Assembly: GCA_022560025.1 (NCBI GenBank)
Contig: JAFISE010000155.1
Span: forward strand, 1-64,000
Length of the DNA: 64,000 nt
Source of the DNA: Stagonosporopsis chrysanthemi
Lineage: Eukaryota; Ascomycota; Dothideomycetes; Pleosporales; Didymellaceae
Direction: 5' to 3'
In this document: positions 23,257-32,706 of the stretch, one piece after another
Position numbering within the stretch: the stretch's first letter is position 1
Layout: each line of letters opens with the position of its first letter
The notes under the pieces: generated by a model
Seen by the model: only the letters and a program-made list of their open reading frames with translations
Told to the model about the DNA's origin: nothing
Database searches by the model: none
Translations under genes and position numbers: made by a program

Positions 23257-23845
23257 GGCTGAATGTGACACATTCGTGGAGCTTGCACATGCAGATAAGA
23301 GTGGAATATATTGACTAGAACAGAGGACTGCTTATCTTGGCATAAACTATTCGGATACAGTGTGATGCATTGTAGGACATTAACGGGATCCCAAGCAAGT
23401 TATTGTCGATAGGGAAATCTAGACCAGATGCTGGGCTTTGATTGGCTTGAAGAACAAACCCGAGAGTCCACGCGAATGAATCCGGGCATTGCAACCTGAT
23501 GCTCTGAACGGAAGCTTAGTGAGGGAACATGCCGGGAAACGATATGGAGCACAGAAGGAATCATACGCAGGTGAAAACTACGGGTTTACAACTGTTGATC
23601 GATTCCGATTGGGTCATACAAGGTACGAGTCGAAGAAGCTGGCATTTGCTCGGCACCTTCGGGGATTCGAGTCACGGGAACGTTCCCGGCAAATTAACGA
23701 TTGACCGGAACTACAATCACACAAAAGGTACTTTGGATTTCCCGACGACGGGTTCAAGTAATTCCTCCAGATGCAGTGAGTACAGGTTGTTAATCGCTGT
23801 TTCGAACGCACCCATTACGATATCACCTGCCTATCAGCTGCCACC
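23257..23845. promoter_or_regulatory. Bidirectional promoter, PKS / O-methyltransferase
   Basis: 589 bp between the two start codons. It holds CCGGGAA at 23532-23538 (TTCCCGG on the other strand) and a perfect 14-bp palindrome CGGGAACGTTCCCG at 23675-23688, which extends into TTCCCGG at 23683-23689. TCGAGTCACGG at 23667-23677 fits the AflR consensus TCG-N5-CGR. That a zinc-cluster factor binds here is inferred. Confidence 0.6.
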
Positions 23846-25071
23846 ATGAAGAAAGAAGCCAGAGACGAAGTTATTGAACATGCGACACAGATCAAAAAGC
23901 TTGTTCATGATCCAAGCAGCTTCTTGACAGAACTCCACGTGCAACAGCAGCAATATTACTGCATCCAATGGCTTACTCACTTCGATGTATTGTCGGAGAT
24001 TCCTCTGCCACCACATGAGGTGCCGTATCATACGGTTGCAGAGAGTCTCAAGCTCCCTGAACCAGTCCTGCGCTCCGTGGCTCGCATGGCGATGACCACT
24101 GACTTTCTTCGCGAAACGCCGAACGGCCATCTTTCCCACAGCACCCTTTCGGCACAGTTTGTCCAGAACATATACATGCACACTCAACTCAAACATATGT
24201 TCGATGCAACAATTCCCATCATGGCCAAGCTGGTCACGGCGACGGAGAAATGGGGATGTACTCGAGCACCCAACGAAACCGCTTACAATATCGCAAACAA
24301 CACAGACCTGCCTTTCTTTGCACACCTGAAGGCGCAGCCAGATCTCCAAAAGAAATTCGAAGACTACATGAAGAGTCGCGCTGTATCTCACACTGGGTCT
24401 AGTGTAGCTTACTTGGCGGAAGCTTTTGACTGGGACGGACTGGGAGCTGCACGGGTTGTAGACGTAAGCTTAATAAATCTTCTTACAAGCTCATGGCTGA
24501 CTTCGCCCCTCAGGTCGGCGGTAGCAGTGGCTCTACTGCCATCATGCTGGCGAAGAAATACCCGCAGTTAACCTTTGTGGTACAAGATCTTCCTGGGCCC
24601 ATACAAGGCGCTCAGAGCAACATCAGTGAGCTTTCTGAAGACGCACGACCGCGCATTCAAGCAGTGGAGCACGACTTCTTCCAACCACAACCTGACAAGG
24701 GAGCTGATGTATATCTTTTGCGTACTATACTGCACGATTGGCCAGACGCCGATGCAATCAAGATACTTCGGGGTATTGCGAATGCTATGGCGCCATCAAG
24801 CCGCTTGTTGATCATGGATATGGTACTTCCGAAGCCTGGTTCTGGATCAAGTACACATGAAGCTGCATTGAGACAGAAAGATCTGATGATGATTGGTACA
24901 TTCAACGCCAAAGAACGAGAGGAGGAAGAATGGAGCGACTTAGTACGGAAGGCGGACCCAAGACTGATGATTCGAGCCATTAGACGGCCGACTGGAAGTG
25001 AGCTCTCCGTCATTGAAATTTTCCTCGAACATGGGCACACAAACGGCAAGGTAGTGAAAAGTACGAGCTAA
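23846..25071 (+). CDS. SAM-dependent O-methyltransferase, plant COMT/AflP-like
   Basis: Model: exons 23846-24463 and 24514-25071; 50-bp intron (GTAAGC...CTCAG) in phase 0, splitting VVD from VGGSSGS; 391 residues. The N-terminal half is a winged-helix dimerisation region (VAESLKLPEPVLRSVARMAM). The C-terminal half is a class I SAM-binding fold: motif I VVDVGGSSGS at ~203-213, then FVVQDLP, then the LHDWPDADAIKIL block whose His is the expected catalytic base in this family. The enzyme should methylate a phenolic hydroxyl of the polyketide or a tailored intermediate in the cytosol. It shares a promoter with the PKS, and its 3' end faces the SDR gene 254 bp away. Skipping the intron would give two separate non-functional fragments. 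Substrate and position of methylation are unknown. Confidence 0.93.
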
Positions 25072-25325
25072 GTGAACCACACGCTGGCCATCATCATCCT
25101 GTTGTTGCACAGAGATTGTCTCGAAAGTTTGTGAAGACGATGAGAAATAGATAACATGCTGGTCTTAAAACCTGCCCACAGTTTGCGCACAAAGCTCTAA
25201 CGTTAGTTGAATCACTCATATATCACAAAACATAATGCGTTTTGAAGTATGGCTGAAGTGGTGAATCTCGTCGAATTTCAGCTCATCTAGAACCTGATAT
25301 TCATCTAGCTATACTGCCCAGAGGC

Positions 25326-26660
25326 TCAATGAAGTAATATGAAATCTGAAACCTCCTTCAGTGATTCGTTCAAAGGCTTCCAGCCAGATTTGCCCATCCA
25401 TCTTAGCAAAGTCAATGCATCTTCTCTACCAGGAACGTTTGTAAGATCTTGTCCCTCCGATGGATTTGGCTCTACACTCTATGTTAATAAGGGGTCACGT
25501 AAAAGGCATAAGCTCAGGGGCCATTCATACGTACCTGGAAATTCTCGATGAGGATGAATTTTCTCTAGTCGACGAATGAAGTCTGTCCAAGTCTTGCGGT
25601 GCGCGTATGCAAAGACGCGTTCGTTTCTTGTGTGAGGACACATGAGGGCCGCGATATGCAACAAGGCAACATCCACCACATCTACACACCATTGAGGTCC
25701 GAATAAATTCCAAGCATCACCTGAGCTATCAAACATTTGTTTGAAAAAACCCATGGACGAAACAAAGCCTTGTTTTTCTGGATGCAGCCCGAGTCCAAGG
25801 ACGAAATCAGGTAACACGGAATTCACTACAAAGCCAGGCTTCCGCCCTGCCACATACTTCCACATTGCCTGCTCGCTGAGCACCTTGGATGCATAATAGT
25901 TTGCGCGTGCTCTCTCAGCTGTGTAAGGCGGTGGCGCCCAAGCTTCCTCAACAGCCCAATCCGCCCACATATCTGGGGTCAGGTCAAATACCCTGTTGAG
26001 CTTGTCTTGACATATGGCAGCAGAAGAGGAAGTTAGTACGAATCGCAGAACTGACGGCTCCCTCTCAGCTGCAGCGAGGATATTCTCGACAAAGGCGATG
26101 CTTGGTTGAATGATCTTGTGAGGATTTGGTTCGAACGCAGTGACACTGGCCACATGTATCACTCCGCTGCAATCTGTGCTGCCGTCAGTGACTCAATTAC
26201 CGAGTCAATATGTGTACACAAGTATTTTGATCATGCCAATCAACTTCAGGATGAAAAATTAGACGCACCTTTGATTGCGGCGTCGAAGCAGCCTCCAGTG
26301 CCCATATTTTTCACTTGCACCATTTCGAACCTTCCTGGGCCATATCGCTGCTCGAAGTGACCAGGAATCTAATCGGAACATTTGTCTCAACCATGAGCTG
26401 TGACTTCTCGGACATACTAGCACTCACCCATGATGCTTTGCAATCCTCTGGATCTCGCACAGTGCCACGGACTCCTGATAATTGCGATTGTCAGCAGAAG
26501 CACTCACGGCCTACTCGCCATCACCGGGACTGTTGCTGAACATACGTAATCCATGGAAAAGCAATTGATCCGTTATGATTCCCGCAAGGAAACCAGTAAC
26601 GCCGGTGACGAGAACCAGCGACCCCTGTGGCAAGACCGAATCCTTTGGGAGAGAGCCCAT
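25326..26660 (-). CDS. Extended SDR reductase, dihydroflavonol-4-reductase-like
   Basis: Five-exon model: 26546-26660, 26428-26474, 26269-26368, 25535-26173 and 25326-25471; 348 residues. Introns of 71, 59, 95 and 63 bp all have GT-AG ends. The N-terminal VTGVTGFLAG (~residues 17-26) is the NAD(P)-binding Rossmann motif, VRGTVRD is the NADPH-type basic region, TSSS (~135-138) supplies the serine, and YYASK (Tyr180, Lys184) is the catalytic pair. The C-terminal helix ALTLLRWMG...GWKPLNESLKE is typical of fungal carbonyl or aldehyde reductases of this group. It should reduce a ketone or aldehyde of the polyketide pathway in the cytosol. The last intron skips an AG lying too close to its branch point. 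The gene is divergent from the first NmrA-like gene. Confidence 0.88.
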
Positions 26661-27085
26661 TGGCCGTTGCAGAGAAACTCGGCAAAGGAAATCAGGAACA
26701 AGATAAGTTACGAATGAACGAAGACCTAGCTTGAGATCAAGCGAGCAAGGATGCTGATGATAACAATAATCTATGTTTGTACTGTACTACCCTCTAGAGA
26801 ACTTGTGCCTACGGTAGTCCTTCGGTGATGAGATGTTGCTTCTTGCACTTGTTCCGGGGAAATGATGTCCCCGGTGTGCCCGGTCAACCACCGACCCTAT
26901 CGCCTGTCTTTCCCCGGATCCCCGGTGTCTTCCCAGAACGACCGTGTGTGGCCGACTAAATGTGCATTATGTAAGCAGCGGGGAAGCTAAACAAGGTACC
27001 GACTCATAAGAGACAGCGACACGTGTGACCTATGAAGTATGCAGCCCAAATTCACCATTATTGAAATAATTAGCAATACATCGCC
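26661..27085. promoter_or_regulatory. Bidirectional promoter, SDR / NmrA-like 1
   Basis: 425 bp between start codons. TCCCCGG occurs at 26868-26874, 26911-26917 and 26919-26925, and inverted as CCGGGGA at 26854-26860. The first two form a perfect inverted repeat with 7-bp arms and a 7-bp spacer. These are the same T(T/C)CCCGG words found in the other two head-to-head promoters of the cluster. Confidence 0.6.
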
Positions 27086-28015
27086 ATGGTATCCATCATT
27101 GTATTTGGTCCTACAGGCCAGGTTGGGTCTGTTGCTGCGCAAACGGCTGCAGAGCTTGGCGCCACGGTCTGGCTGGCAATGAGAGACCCCTCGAAAGACA
27201 TCCCCGGCCTTTCCAAAGAAACAGAGGCCGAGGGGAATTTTCAGAGGGTACATGCCGATCTGGAAAAGCCCGAGACTGTCACGCAGGCCATCAACACCTC
27301 TGGTGCCAAGCGCGCCTTCATCTACCTTGTTCATCACGCGTCTGATCATCTTCTGGGTGCTATCACGGCAATGAAGACTGCAGGCATTCAATCTGTGGTA
27401 TTCCTAAGCAGCTTCACCATTCTCGTCGATCGAGGCCTCCGCCAAATCCCTCCTTCGGATCTCCTTCCGTATGTGCACGCGCAAGTGGAAGCAAATCTAG
27501 ACGACGTATTCGGACCCGAAAGTTTTGTTGCTGTACGACCCGGATGCTTTGTCACGAACCTTTTATCTGAGAAAGATGGCATAATTGCCAATGATGTCAA
27601 GTTGTACGGCGCCGAATTTGAGCAAGACAACATCGTACCAAGCGACATCGGCAGGGTCATTGGCAACATTCTTGTCTCCGGCCCAAAAAACGGACAGAAA
27701 AAGGTCTACCTATATGGGGCCCAGGTTTTGTCGTTATATGACAGCATTGCCAAGATTGGCAAGGTCCTGGCCAAAGACCTGAAGATAACAGTTCTTAGCT
27801 TGAAGGAAGGCTACGACAAGTACACACAGCTTGGTATGCCTCCATTGTTCGCAGACTATATGGTAAAGACGCAAAGTACCAAAGGCCCGGATAAAGGGAA
27901 CGGCGAGCGGTTTCCTAACTATAAAGAAGGCGTGGAAAATGTACTGCTGTACACAGGCAAGCCGCCGGTCACCCTTGAGCAATGGGTAAAGGAAAACAAA
28001 GCGATTTTTCATTAA
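27086..28015 (+). CDS. NmrA-like NAD(P)-binding reductase 1
   Basis: Intronless, 309 residues, ATG start at 27086. The N-terminal VFGPTGQVGS is the GxxGxxG dinucleotide-binding motif of atypical SDRs (NmrA/isoflavone-reductase type), and VWLAMRDPSK marks the cofactor-specificity region. QSVVFLSSF and the HAQVEANLDD region replace the classical catalytic Tyr-x3-Lys site, so catalysis cannot be assumed; some NmrA proteins are redox sensors. In aflatoxin-type pathways NmrA-family proteins (AvfA, AflX) act on anthraquinone-derived intermediates, so a tailoring role is plausible. No signal peptide or membrane segment is seen. It is divergent from the SDR gene, and its 3' end faces the monooxygenase gene. 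Confidence 0.88.
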   Translation: MVSIIVFGPTGQVGSVAAQTAAELGATVWLAMRDPSKDIPGLSKETEAEGNFQRVHADLEKPETVTQAINTSGAKRAFIYLVHHASDHLLGAITAMKTAGIQSVVFLSSFTILVDRGLRQIPPSDLLPYVHAQVEANLDDVFGPESFVAVRPGCFVTNLLSEKDGIIANDVKLYGAEFEQDNIVPSDIGRVIGNILVSGPKNGQKKVYLYGAQVLSLYDSIAKIGKVLAKDLKITVLSLKEGYDKYTQLGMPPLFADYMVKTQSTKGPDKGNGERFPNYKEGVENVLLYTGKPPVTLEQWVKENKAIFH

Positions 28016-28386
28016 TAGCTTTCAGCCTGGAGATTACGCTGTAGGTCGTGCATTGAAATACGAGTCAACTATCCAATTCGAGGAAATACAGTATCTGAAC
28101 TATCTTAGCGTGATTGTGGCATAGCATTTATGCGAGTTGAGTTGGTGTACTCCCAGAGCAAGCAATGACAAAACCGCTGCGATAAAAACAGGTGATTTGA
28201 GTTTATTTTTCCTCATTGAGTGAGCGGATGCTCACACGAACAAGCACAGATGCGATTCCGTGCAAGTATTTATCTCAATTTTGTCTACGTGATGTCAGGA
28301 TCTGGCGCAGAGGGTACACAGGCTTGAAACACTAGTTATCTATAAATTGGCTCTAACAAGTTCTCAATTACATCACAAGTGATGAT
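28016..28386. other. Convergent intergenic region, NmrA-like 1 / monooxygenase
   Basis: 371 bp of AT-rich sequence between two converging stop codons. It probably holds both polyadenylation regions. No gene or repeat is seen. Confidence 0.6.
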
Positions 28387-29787
28387 TCATGACGCAAAAA
28401 CAAATCCTTCAGGCTTGTTGGTGTTCACAAACGTTTTTCCGTTGGTCAAGCAAGCAAAGCATTCGTCGAACCTCTCTTCCGCATACGCTCGCGGGTCATG
28501 CTTAATCTGCCATTGAGCTGGCTCATTCCGAATAAGCTCTGGGTTCTTTTTCACTTTCTCGAAATCGACCTGACGATGCTTCTTTGTCCTTTCCATGCCA
28601 GTGGTCTCGATTGCTGCCACTCGATCGACCCGCAGGCAATTATGCACTCGTACTGCAGCAGTCAGAGCGCCAGCACCGTGTTTATCGACCGCCAGACGTA
28701 GACATCGTGCCAGCGATACGCCGTCTTCGATGGCTTGAGTTCCGCCGTTTACGGTAGTAGGTAGATACGGATGCGCAGCATCTCCAATCTGTATAATTCG
28801 TCCTTGTGGTGAACACCAGTCCCGCTTTAGCTCTCTTCGCATGAGTCTCCAGTCCACAATGTGGTTTCGTGGAGTTGTGGCAATCAAAGCTCGTAGATCA
28901 GCACCCCAGTGTCCTTCTGCATCGAGTTGTTTGATGGCGTCTTCCGGGGACAAAGTCGCAGCCCATGATTCAGACGAGGTTTCTGGGTTGTCATTATGCT
29001 GCCAGACCCACGATGCAGTATCTTGACCGAAAAGAATGATGCCGAAACTGCTCGGAGAAAGGAAAAACCCCATCTTGTCTTTTTCGGCGGTCGGGGCCCA
29101 CTTTTTGTGCAGAGTGGAGTCCGACAACGCATAGTCAATCGGAAATGCTGCACGAAACATGGCAAGACCACTTGGTATAATCTTGGGTTCCTCCCTGGAA
29201 ATGACCATCCAGCTCTTTGTATGGATGCCATCCGCAGCTACCACTATGTCGGCTCGAATTGTATCTCCATTCGCCAGTTCCACTACGCCTTGATCCCTTA
29301 TCTCCTTATAATTGGACACTTTTGTCTCGTAGCGAATGTCGACCTCTGTAGTCCCGAGAGCCTCCAGTAGGGCTTTATGCAATGCTGGCCTTGAAATAAT
29401 GCTCCCGAAGTTGGGATGTGTTGGCATTGGACCAGCAACAAGCTCTCCATCCTGTTTGTGGTAGTAGATGTCCGGCTTGTAGGCTACTTTGTCAAGTGCT
29501 GTTGCTATAGATGGCCATTTTTGGAGGGCCCCAATGGCGGTAGGACCGATAGTGATGAAGTCACCTATAGATTTGATAATTAGTTAACGTACAGCAAATG
29601 TATCCTATTCAGATCTCATACCAGCTGTTTGAAGTGCAACCCTAGATTCTAAGACTGTCACTGTAAAACCGTTTCGGTAACACTCAAGGGCACAAAACAG
29701 ACCAGCCAAGCCTCCACCAACAATGAGGATGGTTGGGCTTACGTCGCTCTGATTCATGCTGAAAGGAGTTGCGGTAGTTTGTGCCAT
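28387..29787 (-). CDS. FAD-dependent monooxygenase, salicylate-hydroxylase-like
   Basis: Model: exons 29622-29787 and 28387-29564; 57-bp intron (GTATGA...CTATAG, with a TTAACTAAT branch region) joining QTAG to DFITIG; 447 residues. The FAD-binding VGGGLAG lies at ~23-29 behind a short polar leader. The mid-protein DG motif VVAADGIHTK and the GDAAHPYLPTTVNGG block, which contacts the FAD pyrophosphate, define a group A aromatic hydroxylase. It should use NAD(P)H and O2 to hydroxylate, or oxidatively decarboxylate, the aromatic polyketide in the cytosol. Comparable enzymes act in fusarubin and cercosporin assembly. It is divergent from the second NmrA-like gene. No transmembrane tail is evident. 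Confidence 0.92.
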
Positions 29788-30412
29788 GACCTGATATTAC
29801 AGAGAAATCAGATCCTTTGAAGGGTGCTTTGAAGCTCTGTTTGCGTAATCTACTGTCTTTCGGCCTCCAAAGTATTGCCGTCACGTTCCCGGAATAGGTG
29901 CTTTGGATGCAGGTGATTCCCGGTATAACACCGGACTCTCGCTGAAACGACTACGATCGGGGGCATTATGATGGAAGAGTTGAGTCGCATAGATGAACGT
30001 TGACGTCACCGTAAGAGGACGGCAATGTTTTCTTTTCCTGGAGGTAACCTTCGATGCTTTCCCGACAAAGATGCATGTTTTCATTCTTGATTCGTTTAGT
30101 CGGCGATCGCGAATCAGAGAGCTCGGAAACTTTCGGGCATGCGTACAACCCCCTGGAGGACTGTAGACAGCACACGAACCTATCGGCAGTGTGGATGCGC
30201 CGTCAAATGGTTCGATAACCGAGATGATGTCGTAGAGTGTCTGGAGAGATGCGCATAAGTTTGTTGGTCTGCCTCGGCATTCACCTGTAAACTTGGTGAC
30301 TGTAGCTTGCGGCAGTCAATTCTTCTTCATTCTTCTACCTCGTCTCTCACAACATACCAACATACGAACTCGAAGACGCGGCAGCCAATACATACTGAAG
30401 CAGGCTTGTATC
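29788..30412. promoter_or_regulatory. Bidirectional promoter, monooxygenase / NmrA-like 2
   Basis: 625 bp between start codons. TTCCCGG occurs at 29886-29892 and 29917-29923, close to the monooxygenase side. TCGGCGATCGC further along resembles an AflR half-site but ends in C, so it is a poor match. Confidence 0.55.
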
Positions 30413-31357
30413 ATGCTTATCCTCATCCCTGGCGCAACGGGCAGGTTGGGCACGTATCTCGTCCGCTCAGCAATTAAGCGGGGACACCGCGTACGAGGGT
30501 TAGGTCGTAATGTAAAGAATATGCCACAGGATTTATACGATCAGTTGGAAAGCTTCTTAGAAATCACGGACTTCGGCAACAGCGCCGCCTTCGAGAAAGC
30601 TTGTGCAGGCGTAGATGCCATCATCGTTGCATGGAACGAGGAGCCTCGCCTCGTACTGGACGCTCAACTCATCCTTCTGCGAGCTGCAGAGCGCACTGGA
30701 ATCAAGCGTTTCCATGCCGTGAGTTGGAATACGGATTGGGAGCATATGCCCCTCGGAGTGATTGAGAGCTACGATGCGATGATTTGCTTCGCTAGGCAAG
30801 CCCTCCTTACGAGCCCTATCAAGCCACTCTACACCTTCTGTGGCGTATTAGCTAAGACATTGTTCGGTGTTCCAGGCTCCGGGTCGCTTGAAGGGGATAC
30901 CGGCTTGTGGATACGGAAAGAAGGCGGAAAGAGAGTGATCAATGTGGTGGGAGCTGGCGCGACGCCAACCCCCTTTAGCACCGAAGACGATGTGGCGGAC
31001 TTTACCGTAGCGCTTACAACCAGCGAGGATGCTGAAAAAGGTGGTTACTTTCGATTTTGCTCGGATACATTTTCGCTCTTGGATTTGAAGGCTACTTATG
31101 AAGATCTGCGAGGAGATTCGTGTTACATCAACCACGTTATGGATGTTGATATCTGCAGGGAGAAGATTGAACAAGCAAGGAGCGATGCACTGGAGTGTGG
31201 AGAGCTACACAAGCGGTTCAAGAGCATTGTGGGATTGGTGTATGCGGTGTTCCTTGATGAAGGATTGTACAATATCAAGCCTGTCGACGCAGACAGATAT
31301 TTGGATGTACCGCGCACAACTCTCAGAGAGTATATCATGGCTAATGAATGGGTTTGA
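30413..31357 (+). CDS. NmrA-like NAD(P)-binding protein 2
   Basis: Intronless, 314 residues from the ATG at 30413. The open frame runs 40 codons further upstream without an ATG, and the chosen start puts the Rossmann motif IPGATGRLGTYL right at the N-terminus, as usual for the family. GHRVRGLGRN follows as the cofactor-binding basic segment. FHAVSWNTDWEHMP and the FSTEDDVADFTVAL block resemble CipA/isoflavone-reductase-like proteins. There is no classical SDR Tyr-x3-Lys site, so it may be a reductase, an isomerase-like tailoring enzyme or a redox sensor. It diverges from the monooxygenase gene and is clearly a different subfamily from the first NmrA-like protein, so it is not a recent duplicate. 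Confidence 0.86.
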   Translation: MLILIPGATGRLGTYLVRSAIKRGHRVRGLGRNVKNMPQDLYDQLESFLEITDFGNSAAFEKACAGVDAIIVAWNEEPRLVLDAQLILLRAAERTGIKRFHAVSWNTDWEHMPLGVIESYDAMICFARQALLTSPIKPLYTFCGVLAKTLFGVPGSGSLEGDTGLWIRKEGGKRVINVVGAGATPTPFSTEDDVADFTVALTTSEDAEKGGYFRFCSDTFSLLDLKATYEDLRGDSCYINHVMDVDICREKIEQARSDALECGELHKRFKSIVGLVYAVFLDEGLYNIKPVDADRYLDVPRTTLREYIMANEWV

Positions 31358-32706
31358 AATTTAGGTGTCAAGCTCGTAGACACAGATCATCTTTACGCGT
31401 AGACATTCCACTATCGGACCGCGCGAAGTGCAAGTGCCCCTTCCAATGGCCTATGATTCTCCACACAACTTGGAAATTGGTGCTTGCAAATAATGGCGAA
31501 TTGCTGATCTAACCTAACGCCCGGAAAGTTCTTAAAGGGCCCGGCTTACCGCGTGGCCGTCTCGCTAGTGTGCCGTCTTTCCGCCACCATTCGTGCGGAC
31601 AAACCACACCGGGCAGCAGGGCCGTAGTCCTACCGTAACTTGGTGTCCCACGAGCGCAGCCTGCTGCTCGCCAATCGTAGAACACGGAAGTTTCGCCCCA
31701 ATCGTTTCCTGGTTTCCCTTCGACACACTCACCTCCGTGCCTGCCGTTCGTCAGCACAAACACCATGACCACTACTGACCATGGGCTTTCCTCCGTACCT
31801 TTGAATGCTCTGGATTGCGATGTAGTCGGACCTACGGAATGGACTCTACGCCAAAGTGTTACATTTTCCGCTGCTTCCCAAGTACGGTACGCCGTTTCTT
31901 TTCGGCACGTGCCGCGCCGGGGCCGCGGGTGTGAGAATTGGCGTCACTTCAAGCAACACCAAGCGTGAAGTGTCAAAATCTTAACCTGCTCACCAAGGAT
32001 CTCTCGGTAACCCGATCGACATGTACGAATCAACCGGGGTAGTGCGAGAGCACACATCGCGACATTTGTATGGATCCGTCGGTTTCGCCGAATGCGCCCT
32101 ATCTGAACTGGGCTACATGTACGCGCAGCCTGGAGGACCATTGAAAGGCCCTCCTACCTAGGCGTGCCAGGTGATATCAAGTACCGGTAGTTCCACGAGC
32201 CGTCAGCTCAAGCGGATACGAAGCAGAGGAAGCAGCGTGCATAATGCACTAAGACCACTTGCACCCTCGCACAGCTAGGATGTATAGCGAGGCCTCGTTT
32301 TGCCGGCTGCGGTAAGATCCCTACGCCGAGCACTGCGAGCATAGCCAATGTTAACTGTTTGTCGCAAGGTCGTCGCTCAGTTAGCTATTCTCCACGAAAT
32401 GTGGCAACTCTGGGCCAACTTGCTCTCGCAGCTTCTACATTAGGCTGTCAGGTAACTTTTAATAGCTATCGCCTGAGGCAGAAAGCATCGTACATCGTGG
32501 CCTCGCTTCCATGTCCGAACCTTGGAAAGCTATAGAGATGATTCGTGACGATCAGCGCAACACGCTAATTCCCCGAGAGAAGGACCTTACGGCCTCATTA
32601 TCTGGCATTGACAGAGTTGGATACCCAGGAACACCCCATCCTGTAAGAGAAATATACCATTGTCCAACTTACAGTCGAGACCAGATCTCTTACACGTTAT
32701 CTTTCC
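31358..32706. other. Upstream region of the zinc-cluster regulator
   Basis: 1.35 kb without a supported gene. It contains a perfect 12-bp palindrome CGGCACGTGCCG at 31903-31914 (a CACGTG core inside CGG/CCG ends), about 800 bp before the regulator's ATG. Short open frames here show no domain. Confidence 0.5.
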
